Program-made: the position numbers and the translations under genes
Shown: positions 18,295 to 27,175 of the stretch, piece after piece
How positions within the stretch are numbered: position 1 is the stretch's first letter
How the letters are laid out: the number at the start of each line of letters is the position of its first letter
Assembly: GCA_022360555.1 (NCBI GenBank)
Contig: JAKSCQ010000111.1
Coordinates: 1 to 47,686 of the forward strand
Origin: Pseudomonadales bacterium
Lineage (GTDB): Bacteria > Pseudomonadota > Gammaproteobacteria > Pseudomonadales > Alcanivoracaceae
Length of the DNA stretch: 47,686 bases
Direction of reading: 5' to 3'
Notes under the pieces: generated by a model
Seen by the model: the letters and a program-made list of their open reading frames with translations, nothing else
The model's database searches: none
Told to the model about the DNA's origin: nothing

Positions 18295-18328
18295 CCGAAA
18301 ACAGGGCGCCAGGCGCCCTGTTTTTCGG
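18295..18328 (+). terminator. Strong intrinsic terminator after livK
   Basis: CAGGGCGCC-A-GGCGCCCTG is followed by TTTTT, with flanking CCGAAAA/TTTTTCGG that extends the stem. It ends the ligase-liv operon. Confidence 0.92.
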
Positions 18329-18342
18329 CCTGTTTCAGATAA

Positions 18343-18391
18343 TGAAATTTAATTCCAAAATAATTGAATCCCGTCGACCTTTGCTTATACT
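18343..18391 (+). promoter_or_regulatory. Shared upstream element, copy 2, with sigma-70 promoter of the hydratase operon
   Basis: TGAAA-N3-AATTCCAAAATA (18343-18362) is followed one base later by TTGAAT (18364-18369), then 16 bases and TATACT (18386-18391), a good sigma-70 pair. The element touches the -35, as in copy 1 upstream of the ligase operon. It leaves a leader of about 280 bases containing hairpin A. Confidence 0.65.
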
Positions 18392-18504
18392 AAGGGTCGT
18401 TAACAGTCATGTGCGTTGTCGTTGAGACATCGCAGATCAGTGTTATAACCCGACAATGAAACATCGATGGCTAGCGGTGCCCCCAGGGCTGCACCACTGC
18501 CGCG

Positions 18505-18651
18505 GGAGCGTCGCTGGCGGCGCGATAAAACAGTTTCGAGGCACGAGTCCCGAGTCGCGAAAACCTGACATTGCCGTGCTTTGAGGTTTTGCCTTTCGAA
18601 ACTTGTTTCTCGCAACTCGCGACTGTTTTATCGCGCCGCCAGCGACGCTCC
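18505..18651. repeat. Long hairpin A: REP-like pair enclosing heptamer-repeat arms
   Basis: The outer arms 18505-18534 and 18622-18651 are a perfect 30-bp inverted repeat. Inside, the left arm reads AGTTTCG, AGGCACG, AGTCCCG, AGTCGCG (18532-18559). The right arm, read on the minus strand, reads AGTCGCG, AGTTGCG, AGAAACA, AGTTTCG (18624-18597). The outer arm GGAGCG...GCGCGA resembles Pseudomonas-type REP sequences. The element ends 11 bases before the AAGGAGAG ribosome-binding site of the next gene. Confidence 0.85.
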
Positions 18652-18674
18652 TGCAATCTGTAAGGAGAGTTGTT

Positions 18675-20762
18675 ATGAGTCACCCGGTCAGCCTGAGTCG
18701 CGACAGCGACATCGGCGTTATCCGCATCAATTATCCCCCCGTCAATGCGCTGGGCCATGCCGTTCGCGAAGGTCTGCAGAACTGCCTGCGCGACGCCCTG
18801 GCGGATGACCAGATCAAGGCGGTAGTGGTGATCGGTGAGGGCAAGACCTTCCCCGCCGGTGCCGATATCCGCGAATTCGGCAAACCGCCGCAGCAACCGG
18901 CACTGCCGGAAGTGATCAACGGCTACGAAGCCAGCGACAAGCTGGTGGTGGCCGCCATCCATGGCACCGCCCTGGGTGGCGGACTGGAAGTGGCCCTGGG
19001 CTGCGATTACCGGGTGGCGCTGGACAGCGCTCGCCTGGGCCTGCCGGAAGTGAAGCTGGGCCTGCTGCCTGGCGCCGGCGGTACCCAGCGCCTGCCTCGG
19101 CTGGTCGGTGCCCAGAAGGCACTGGAAATGATCGTCGGCGGCAACCCGGTGAAAGCCTCCCAGGCGCTGGAACTGGGTCTGGTGGACGATGTGGTCAGTG
19201 GTGACCTTCTGGAAGGGGCGCTGGCCTATACCCGCAAGCTGCTGGCCGATGGCGCGCCGCTGCGCAAGATTGCCGAGCTGGATGTGCCCGGCGACACCAG
19301 TGCCGAGCTGTTCAGCAACTTCGAGAAATCCATTGCCCGCAAGCAGCGTGGTTTCAAGGCGCCTTTCCACTGTATCAAGGCGGTTCAGGCAGCGGTGGAG
19401 TTGCCCTTCGACAAGGGCAGTGAGCGCGAACGCGAACTGTTCTTCGAACTGCTGATGTCCCCGGAATCCGCGGCCCAGCGCCATGTGTTCTTTGCCGAGC
19501 GCGAAGTGGCCAAGGTGCCCGGTCTCGACAAGGACACCCCCAAGCGCGAGATCAAACAGGTGGCGGTGATCGGCGCCGGCACCATGGGTGGCGGTATCGC
19601 CATGAACTTCGCCAACGCCGGCATTCCGGTGAAAATTCTCGAGGTGAAGGAAGACGCCCTGGAAAAAGGCATCGCCATCATCCGCAAGAACTACGAAAAC
19701 ACGGCAAAGAAAGGCCGCATCACCCAGGAACAGCTAGAACAGCGCATGGCGCTGATCCAGCCCACCCTGAGCTATGACGACCTGAGCGATGTGGACCTGG
19801 TGGTCGAAGCCGTGTTTGAAAACATGGACGTGAAGAAGGCTGTCTTCAGCGAGCTGGATCGCGTCTGCAAGCCCGGCGCCATCCTGGCCACCAACACCTC
19901 CACCCTGGACGTGAACCGCATCGCCAGTTTCACCAACCGCCCCGAAGACGTGATGGGCATGCACTTCTTCAGCCCGGCCAACGTGATGAAGCTGTTGGAA
20001 AACGTGCGCGGCGAGAAGACCTCCGACGAAGTGATTGCCACCGTCATGGATCTGAGTCGCCGCATCGGCAAGGTGGGCGTGCTGGTGGGCGTCTGCCACG
20101 GTTTCGTCGGCAACCGCATGCTGCACAAGCGTCAGGCGGAGGCGATTCAACTGGTCAACGAAGGTGCCAGCCCCCAGCAGGTGGACAAGGTGTTGTTCGA
20201 CCTGGGCTTCCCCATGGGGCCGTTCGCCATGTCCGACCTGGCCGGCATGGATGTGGGGTATCGCATCCGTGAAGAACTGCGCAAGGAAGACCCGGACAAT
20301 GCGCCGCCGCGCAACTGGACCGATGAGCTGGTGGAAGCCGGCCGTCTGGGCCAGAAGACCCAGGCTGGCGTTTTTGACTATAAAGAGGGCGATCGTACCC
20401 CTGTACCTTCACCGGACGTAGACGCCATTATTGACAAATACCGTAATGAGAACGGTATTGCCCCACGTGAAATCAGCGACCAGGAAATTCTCGAACGCTG
20501 CATGTATGTGATGGTTAACGAGGGCGCCAAGATTCTGGAAGAGGGCATTGCCGCTCGTCCGCTGGATGTGGATGTGATCTGGATCTACGGCTACGGCTTC
20601 CCGGTTTACCGTGGCGGCGTGCTGTTCTGGGCAGACCAGGTGGGGGTAAAAGCCATCCACGACAAGGTCAACGAGATTTATCAGCAGACCGGTTCGGATG
20701 TCTGGAAACCGGCCAAACTGCTTAGCGAACTGGCCGAGCAGGGCAAGGGTTTTTACCGCTAA
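18675..20762 (+). CDS. Bifunctional enoyl-CoA hydratase / 3-hydroxyacyl-CoA dehydrogenase
   Basis: This 695-residue multifunctional beta-oxidation enzyme starts at ATG 18675 (AAGGAGAG upstream); a frame starting inside hairpin A is rejected. The N-terminal crotonase domain has the oxyanion loop HGTALGGGLEVALG and catalytic glutamates E105 and E125 (LGLPEVKLG), at positions like those of eukaryotic MFE-1. The NAD-binding domain begins near residue 297 (VAVIGAGTMGGGIAMNFA), with catalytic histidine in MGMHFFSPANVMKLLE. Two C-terminal 3HCDH domains follow. It heads the operon with two acyl-CoA dehydrogenases, as PimF does in pimelate-degradation clusters, so a dicarboxylic or fatty acid role is likely. 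No thiolase adjoins it. Confidence 0.93.
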   Translation: MSHPVSLSRDSDIGVIRINYPPVNALGHAVREGLQNCLRDALADDQIKAVVVIGEGKTFPAGADIREFGKPPQQPALPEVINGYEASDKLVVAAIHGTALGGGLEVALGCDYRVALDSARLGLPEVKLGLLPGAGGTQRLPRLVGAQKALEMIVGGNPVKASQALELGLVDDVVSGDLLEGALAYTRKLLADGAPLRKIAELDVPGDTSAELFSNFEKSIARKQRGFKAPFHCIKAVQAAVELPFDKGSERERELFFELLMSPESAAQRHVFFAEREVAKVPGLDKDTPKREIKQVAVIGAGTMGGGIAMNFANAGIPVKILEVKEDALEKGIAIIRKNYENTAKKGRITQEQLEQRMALIQPTLSYDDLSDVDLVVEAVFENMDVKKAVFSELDRVCKPGAILATNTSTLDVNRIASFTNRPEDVMGMHFFSPANVMKLLENVRGEKTSDEVIATVMDLSRRIGKVGVLVGVCHGFVGNRMLHKRQAEAIQLVNEGASPQQVDKVLFDLGFPMGPFAMSDLAGMDVGYRIREELRKEDPDNAPPRNWTDELVEAGRLGQKTQAGVFDYKEGDRTPVPSPDVDAIIDKYRNENGIAPREISDQEILERCMYVMVNEGAKILEEGIAARPLDVDVIWIYGYGFPVYRGGVLFWADQVGVKAIHDKVNEIYQQTGSDVWKPAKLLSELAEQGKGFYR

Positions 20763-20779
20763 ACGACGCAACGAATGTT

Positions 20780-20862
20780 GTAACCGGCTGTTGGAGCCTT
20801 GCTTGCAAGGCAAACGTGTTCTGAAACCTTCGCCTTGCGAGCAAGGCTCCAACGGCGGTTAC
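20780..20862. repeat. REP-like inverted pair (REPIN-type element)
   Basis: Two 22-base arms (20790-20811 and 20832-20853) beginning GTTGGAGCC are inverted copies with one difference (GCTTGC versus GCTCGC on the minus strand). Each arm is itself a small hairpin, GCCTTGC/GCAAGGC. Flanks extend the pairing to GTAACC/GGTTAC. The same design with different stem bases occurs at 35189. It lies between the hydratase gene and the next dehydrogenase. Confidence 0.85.
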
Positions 20863-20895
20863 GAAGCAAAGAACAACCTTTAAAGAGGTTTGAAA

Positions 20896-22092
20896 ATGGA
20901 TATCAACTACACCCCGGAAGAACTGGCGTTTCGCGATGAAGTGCGCGCCTTCCTGGACGAAAAGCTGCCGAAGGATATCGCCAGCAAGGTAAAAAACAGC
21001 CAGCACCTGGGCAAGGAAGACACCGTCCGCTGGCAGAAGATCCTCAACGAAAAAGGCTGGATGGCCCTGCATTGGCCGAAGGAATACGGTGGCACCGGCT
21101 GGTCCCCGATTCAGAAGCACATCTTTGAGGAAGAGTGCGCCGAGTACGGTGCCCCCACCGTGCTGCCGTTCGGGGTGAACATGGTGGCCCCGGTGATCAT
21201 CAAGTTTGGTACCGAAGAGCAGAAACAGAAATACCTGCCGCCCATCCTCAACAGTGATGTGTGGTGGTGTCAGGGTTACTCCGAGCCGGGCGCCGGTTCC
21301 GACCTGGCGGGCCTGAAAACCAAGGCGGTTCGTGAAGGCGATCACTACATCGTCAACGGCCAGAAAACCTGGACCACCCTGGGCCAGCACGCCGACTGGA
21401 TCTTATGCCTGGTGCGCACCGATCCCAACGCCAAGAAACAGGAAGGCATTTCCTTCCTGCTCATCGACATGAAGACCCCGGGCATCACCGTGCGCCCGCT
21501 GATCACCCTGGATGGCGAACACGAAGTGAACGAAGTGTTCTTCGACGATGTGAAAGTGCCGGTGGAAAACCTGGTGGGCGAAGAGAACAAGGGCTGGACC
21601 TGCGCCAAGTACCTGCTGACCTTCGAACGCACTGGTATTGCCGGTGTCGGCCAGTCCAAGGCGGCGCTCAAGCACCTCAAGGAAGTGGCCCGCAAGGTCC
21701 AGCAGAACGGCAAACCGCTGATCGAAGACCCGCTGTTCCGCAACCGCCTGGCGGATGTGGAAATGGAACTGATGGCACTGGAAATGACCAACCTGCGCAC
21801 CGTGGCCGCAGCCCAGGCCGGTGGGGTTCCCGGTGCGGAAAGTTCCTTCCTGAAAATCATGGGTACCGAACTGCGCCAGGAAATCACCGACCTGTTCCGC
21901 CGCGCTGCTGGCCCGTACGCCCAGCCGTTCCTGCCGGAAAGTTTCGAAGCGGACTACGACGGTGAAAGGGTAGGCCCCGACTTTGCCAACACCGTATCGG
22001 CCAAGTACTTCAACATGCGCAAGCTGTCGATCTTCGGCGGCTCCAATGAAATTCAGAAGAACATCATCGCCAAGATGATTCTGGGACTGTAA
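20896..22092 (+). CDS. Acyl-CoA dehydrogenase, PimC-like large subunit
   Basis: The 398-residue FAD enzyme starts at ATG 20896 (AAAGAGG seven bases upstream; the in-frame TTG two codons earlier overlaps it). Family motifs are WPKEYGGTGWS, CQGYSEPGAGSDLAGL (FAD/substrate loop) and IFGGSNEIQKNIIAKMILGL at the end. The position of the catalytic glutamate of medium-chain enzymes (YEG) is FGG here, so the base must lie elsewhere or on the partner subunit. It is followed ten bases later by a second, divergent dehydrogenase, the arrangement of PimC/PimD in dicarboxylate degradation. An alpha2beta2 complex is likely but inferred. Confidence 0.9.
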   Translation: MDINYTPEELAFRDEVRAFLDEKLPKDIASKVKNSQHLGKEDTVRWQKILNEKGWMALHWPKEYGGTGWSPIQKHIFEEECAEYGAPTVLPFGVNMVAPVIIKFGTEEQKQKYLPPILNSDVWWCQGYSEPGAGSDLAGLKTKAVREGDHYIVNGQKTWTTLGQHADWILCLVRTDPNAKKQEGISFLLIDMKTPGITVRPLITLDGEHEVNEVFFDDVKVPVENLVGEENKGWTCAKYLLTFERTGIAGVGQSKAALKHLKEVARKVQQNGKPLIEDPLFRNRLADVEMELMALEMTNLRTVAAAQAGGVPGAESSFLKIMGTELRQEITDLFRRAAGPYAQPFLPESFEADYDGERVGPDFANTVSAKYFNMRKLSIFGGSNEIQKNIIAKMILGL

Positions 22093-22102
22093 GGAGACGA
22101 GC

Positions 22103-23245
<1,143 letters not shown>

Positions 23246-23254
23246 GGCAAGACG

Positions 23255-23280
23255 AAAAGGCGGCTTCGGCCGCCTTTTTT
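23255..23280 (+). terminator. Intrinsic terminator after the dehydrogenase pair
   Basis: AAAAGGCGGC-TTCG-GCCGCCTTTTTT: a tetraloop hairpin with a U-run ten bases past the stop codon. Confidence 0.95.
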
Positions 23281-23304
23281 GACGACAAAAATGTATTTGC
23301 CGTG

Positions 23305-23441
23305 GCAGCGGCGCTTGAGCCGAGAAATACCCAGTTTCGAGTTACGAGAAGCGAGTTTCGAAAAGAAAAACCTTGAAGACCAGTCTGGGTTTTCGCGACT
23401 CGTTACTGGCGTGTGTTTCGCGGCTCAAGTGCCGCTCCTGC
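23305..23441. repeat. Long hairpin B: REP-like pair enclosing heptamer-repeat arms
   Basis: The outer arms (23305-23330 and 23416-23441) pair around CTTGAGCCG. Inside, the left arm reads AGTTTCG, AGTTACG, AGAAGCG, AGTTTCG (23333-23360). The right arm, on the minus strand, reads AGTAACG, AGTCGCG (23407-23394), so copy number differs between arms. The right end CGCTCCTGC and REP-like outer part are shared with hairpin A. It ends 24 bases before the next ATG. Confidence 0.82.
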
Positions 23442-23465
23442 GGTGCCAATATCCGGGAGAGCACC

Positions 23466-24494
23466 ATGACGATCAATCGCCAGATTATTTTGTCCGAATA
23501 CCCCAAGGGCATGCCCCAGCCCGAGCACCTGCCGATGAAGGAAGGCGAGGTGCCGTCCCCGAAAGACGGGCAGGTACTGATCAAGACCATCTACCTGTCC
23601 CTGGACCCCTATATGCGTGGGCGCATGAGCCCGGCCAAGTCCTACGCCGCCAGTGTGGAACTGGGGGAGGTGATGCAGGGCGGTACCGTGGGCCAGGTGG
23701 TGGAATCGCGCCTGGAAGGCTTTGAAGCCGGCGACTATGTGCTGGGCTTTGGGGGCTGGCAGGAATATTCCGTGCAGGGCAAGGAGATGCTGCGCAAGCT
23801 GGACCCGAAACAGGCGCCCATCAGCACCGCGCTTGGGGTGCTGGGTATGCCCGGCTTTACTGCCTATGCCGGTTTGCTGGAAATCGGCCAGCCGAAAGAA
23901 GGTGAGACGGTGGTAGTGTCCGCCGCCAGTGGCGCGGTGGGTCAGGTGGTTGGCCAGATCGCCAAGCTCAAGGGCTGTCGTGTGGTCGGCGTGGCCGGTG
24001 CGCCGGACAAGTGCCAGCATGTGCTCGACGCCTATGGTTTCGATGCCTGCGTCAACTACAAGGACGACGACTTCGAGGCCCAGCTCAAGGCGGCGTGCCC
24101 CGATGGCATCGATATCTATTTCGAGAACGTGGGCGGCAAGGTGTTTGATGCCGTCATGAAGCGGGTGAACGATTTCGCCCGTATTCCCCTGTGTGGTCGC
24201 ATTGCCCACTACAACGATACCGAAGCGCCGCAAGGCCCGGATCAGTTGCCGGCCTTTCTGACCAAGCTGCTGGTCAGGCGGGTGCTGATCAAGGGCTTTA
24301 TCCAGTTCGACTATGCCTACCTGATGAAGGACTTCGTCAAGGACATGAGCGCCTGGATGCAGGCCGGCAAGATCCAGTACCAGGAAGACATCGTCCAGGG
24401 GCTGGAAAATACCGTGGAGGCATTTCAGGGTCTGCTGGAAGGGCGTAACCGGGGCAAACTGCTGGTCCAGGTAAGCGAGGACCCCACCCGGTAA
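23466..24494 (+). CDS. NADP-dependent oxidoreductase, CurA/leukotriene B4 dehydrogenase type
   Basis: This 342-residue zinc-independent medium-chain reductase starts at MTINRQIILSEYPKG (GGGAGA upstream); a frame beginning inside hairpin B is rejected. Typical motifs are LSLDPYMRGRM, GMPGFTAYAGLLEIGQPKEGETVVV and the nucleotide-binding SAASGAVGQVVGQIAK. DIYFENVGGKVFDAV is also characteristic. Members reduce the C=C bond of enones or 2-alkenals with NADPH, often as detoxification. The exact substrate is unknown. It shares a stop/start overlap (TAATG) with the exporter gene that follows, so they are one operon. Confidence 0.9.
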   Translation: MTINRQIILSEYPKGMPQPEHLPMKEGEVPSPKDGQVLIKTIYLSLDPYMRGRMSPAKSYAASVELGEVMQGGTVGQVVESRLEGFEAGDYVLGFGGWQEYSVQGKEMLRKLDPKQAPISTALGVLGMPGFTAYAGLLEIGQPKEGETVVVSAASGAVGQVVGQIAKLKGCRVVGVAGAPDKCQHVLDAYGFDACVNYKDDDFEAQLKAACPDGIDIYFENVGGKVFDAVMKRVNDFARIPLCGRIAHYNDTEAPQGPDQLPAFLTKLLVRRVLIKGFIQFDYAYLMKDFVKDMSAWMQAGKIQYQEDIVQGLENTVEAFQGLLEGRNRGKLLVQVSEDPTR

Positions 24495-25942
24495 TGGCGT
24501 CGGTTGAGGCCCAGGTCGAACATCTGTTCGGCCGGCACGGGCCCCGCTATCGCTGGCTGGCGACCATCACGGTCATGCTGGGCACCATGTCCGTGGTGCT
24601 CGCGTCCACCATTATCAATGTGGCCATCCCCACCATCATGGGCGAGTTTGCCCTGGCCCAGGACCAGGTGCACTGGTTGGCCACCGGGTTCCTGGCGGCC
24701 ATGACCGTGGGCATGCTGTCCAACGCCTGGTGCACACACCGCTTCGGTGCCAAGGGCGCCTACCTGTTGGCCATGGCCCTGTTTATCGGTGTTTCGGTGC
24801 TGGGGGCGGTGAGCGAAAGCTTCCCGCTGCTGGTGGCATCCCGGGTGGGGCAGGGGCTGCTGGCCGGGCTGATCCAGCCGTTGGCCATGATTACCATCTT
24901 CCAGGTATTTCCCCTCAACCGGCGCGGCCAGGCCATGGGCATCTATGGCCTGGGCGTGGTTCTCGGGCCGGCGATTGCCCCGGCCATTGGCGGTGTTCTG
25001 GTGGATACCCTGTCCTGGCGGGCGGTATTTCTGGTGGTGTTGCCAGCCTGTGTCGCCGGCATGGTGATGGCGTGGCGCTACCTGCCAGGCCGCGATGGGG
25101 ACGCCAGGCCGGTCCGTCTGGATGTGGCAGGCCTGCTGCTGCTGGCCATTGGGGCGACGGCATTGCTGTGGGCCCTGGCCAACGGCCATCGCCGTGGCTG
25201 GCAGGACACGGTGTTGCTGCTGGCCCTGTCCGGTGGCGTGGCGTTGCTGTGCCTGTTTGCCTTCTGGCAACGCAGAACGCGGCACCCGCTTATGGATCTT
25301 CGGGTGTTCCGCTACCGGGGCTTCACCGGCAGTTTCATCGTTTCCATGGTGGTGGGGGCCGGGGTGTTTGCGTCCACCTACATTACTCCGCTGTACTTTC
25401 AGCAGGTGCTGGGAGAAAGCGCGGCCAGTGCCGGCCTGATGCTGATGCCCGCCGGCCTGGCCATGGCTTTTACTTTCCCGCTGGCCGGCCACCTCACCGA
25501 CCGCATGCCGGAAGCCCGTCTGGTTCTGATCGGGGTGATACTGTTTGCCCTCAACATGGTTTTGATGGCCGGCGCCAGTCTGGCGACCTCAGCGGTATGG
25601 CTGGTGTGGTGGACGTTGCTGGGCCGCGTGGGCCTGGGGCTGATGATGCCGCCGTCCTCCACCGGGGCCCTGGGGCTGTTGCCGCCGGCCCTGATTCCCC
25701 AAGGGTCCGGCATCTTCAATTTCGCCCGCCAGATTGGCGGGGCCCTGGGCGTCAATCTGTGCGCCCTGAGCATACAATTTTTCAGTCACCACCACGGGGA
25801 GACGGTGCCAACGGCAACGTTGGCGCAGTCTTACGAATACGGTTTTGACCGGGCTTTTATCCTGTTACTGGTGGTTTACCTGCTGGCGCTGTGGCCCCTG
25901 CGTGCCATGCAGAAAGGATTGTTGAAGAGAGGTTTGCAATGA
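24494..25942 (+). CDS. MFS exporter of the DHA2 (EmrB/QacA) family
   Basis: The 482-residue protein has about 14 hydrophobic segments, the DHA2 layout. Motifs are STIINVAIPTIMGEFALAQDQVHWLATGF (helix 1 to 2) and GPAIAPAIGGVLVDTLSWRAVF (motif C region). Such transporters expel drugs or metabolites by proton antiport. No EmrA-like adaptor is encoded. It starts on the last base of the oxidoreductase stop, and its stop overlaps the next ATG by four bases, so the three genes are translationally coupled. Confidence 0.9.
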   Translation: MASVEAQVEHLFGRHGPRYRWLATITVMLGTMSVVLASTIINVAIPTIMGEFALAQDQVHWLATGFLAAMTVGMLSNAWCTHRFGAKGAYLLAMALFIGVSVLGAVSESFPLLVASRVGQGLLAGLIQPLAMITIFQVFPLNRRGQAMGIYGLGVVLGPAIAPAIGGVLVDTLSWRAVFLVVLPACVAGMVMAWRYLPGRDGDARPVRLDVAGLLLLAIGATALLWALANGHRRGWQDTVLLLALSGGVALLCLFAFWQRRTRHPLMDLRVFRYRGFTGSFIVSMVVGAGVFASTYITPLYFQQVLGESAASAGLMLMPAGLAMAFTFPLAGHLTDRMPEARLVLIGVILFALNMVLMAGASLATSAVWLVWWTLLGRVGLGLMMPPSSTGALGLLPPALIPQGSGIFNFARQIGGALGVNLCALSIQFFSHHHGETVPTATLAQSYEYGFDRAFILLLVVYLLALWPLRAMQKGLLKRGLQ

Positions 25943-26859
25943 ACAAGACACCCCGTTTTCTGGTGGTTGGCGCCGGTGCCATCGGCAGTTTCTACGGTGC
26001 CATTCTCAAGCGGGCCGGTTGCCAGGTCAGTGTGGTGCTGCGCTCCGACTACGATGCCGTCAAGGCCGATGGCTTCCGCTTTACCAGCCCGCTGGGCGAC
26101 CTGTCCTGGATGCCAGACCATGTCTACCAGCCCGGTGATACCCCGGACGTGTTTCCCGACTATGTATTGCTGTGCGTCAAGGTGCTGCCGGGGGTGGACC
26201 GGGCGGCACTGGTGCGGCCCTGGATGGGCGAGCACACCGGCCTGGTGCTGATTCAGAACGGCCTGGATATTGAGCGGGAACTGGCCGAGGCCTTTCCCGC
26301 CCATCCGCTGGTAAGCTGCCTGGCCTTTATCGCCGTCAGCCGTGTGGCGCCAGGGGAGGTGAAACACCAGGCCTACGGGCAACTGGTGATGGGCAATTTC
26401 CCCAAAGGTTTTGATGATCACTGCCAGCAATTGAGCGCCCTGTTCCGCGATGGCGGTATTGATATCAGTGAGAGTGAGGCGGTGGTGGGTGAGCGCTGGC
26501 GCAAGTGTGTCTGGAACACCCCCTTCAACCCGCTCAGTGTGTTGGCCAACGGGGCCGATACCCTGTCGATCCTGGATGCGCCCGGTGGCGAAGACCTGAT
26601 CCGCACCATGATGGAAGAGGTGATGGCCGTGGCCGAGGCCGACGGCTACCCGTTGCCGGCGGACCTGGTGGAGAAGAACCTGGCCGGCACCCGCAAGATG
26701 GGCGCCTATAAAAACTCCATGGCGCTGGACTACCTGAACGGTCGCCCCATCGAACTGGATGCCATTCTCGGCAACGTGGTGGCGATTGCTGACACACTGA
26801 AGGTGCCCGTTCCCCATTTACGTACGGTGCTGACCGCATTGCGTATCCGCAATTCATAA
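25939..26859 (+). CDS. Ketopantoate reductase family protein (PanE/ApbA-like)
   Basis: The 306-residue protein has an N-terminal Rossmann fold (FLVVGAGAIGSFYGA, residues 7-19) and the catalytic lysine region RWRKCVWNTPFNPLSVL of the PanE C-terminal domain. N-x-L-D-x-x-N-G-R-P-I-E near the end matches the substrate-binding segment (KNSMALDYLNGRPIELDAI). The start ATGA overlaps the exporter stop. PanE reduces ketopantoate for coenzyme A synthesis, but many paralogues act on other 2-ketoacids. Being in an operon with an exporter, this is probably a paralogue. A terminator follows. Confidence 0.88.
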   Translation: MNKTPRFLVVGAGAIGSFYGAILKRAGCQVSVVLRSDYDAVKADGFRFTSPLGDLSWMPDHVYQPGDTPDVFPDYVLLCVKVLPGVDRAALVRPWMGEHTGLVLIQNGLDIERELAEAFPAHPLVSCLAFIAVSRVAPGEVKHQAYGQLVMGNFPKGFDDHCQQLSALFRDGGIDISESEAVVGERWRKCVWNTPFNPLSVLANGADTLSILDAPGGEDLIRTMMEEVMAVAEADGYPLPADLVEKNLAGTRKMGAYKNSMALDYLNGRPIELDAILGNVVAIADTLKVPVPHLRTVLTALRIRNS

Positions 26860-26877
26860 GCGGTCATCAAGGAGCGA

Positions 26878-26917
26878 CCGCAGCATGATACAAAGCGTCA
26901 TGTTGCGGTTTTTTTTG
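26878..26917 (+). terminator. Intrinsic terminator after the PanE-like gene
   Basis: CCGCAGCATGA pairs with TCATGTTGCGG (one G.T pair) across a nine-base loop and is followed by eight or more T bases. Confidence 0.93.
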
Positions 26918-27175
26918 TCAGGCGCTTGTTGAGCAATAATTTTTTCAGCATGGAATTTTACTTCCGCCGCCCGTTTCAAAAAGTGCCGGAAAATACAGAC
27001 TGAACCGGTTTCCGGTATACGCATGCTGTTTTTGCATCTACCAAATGGGTAGATAAACCACTGAATTTTGTGGGTTTTTGACTTACAAAGACTAACGTGC
27101 GGATACCTGCGCGCTATCGAAAGTGTTCTTCGCCCTCAGTGACTATTGAGTCAGAAAACAAGAAAGGGTGTAAGA
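26918..27175 (+). promoter_or_regulatory. Regulatory region of the Ig-like lipoprotein / OmpW operon
   Basis: This AT-rich stretch contains a perfect palindrome ATCTACC-AAATG-GGTAGAT (27036-27054), a likely dimeric-regulator site. A candidate -35 TTGACT (27078-27083) follows, with only a poor -10 (GATACC) 18 bases further on. The palindrome lies 24 bases upstream of the -35, a position that suits activation or repression. The regulator is not encoded next to it. Confidence 0.5.

Noticed and set aside
18603..18674. Longer N-terminus for the bifunctional hydratase
   Set aside because: The extra 24 codons lie in the right arm of hairpin A; a strong AAGGAGAG precedes ATG 18675, where family homology begins.
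23373..23465. Longer N-terminus for the CurA-type oxidoreductase
   Set aside because: The extra codons come from hairpin B; GGGAGA and family homology support ATG 23466.
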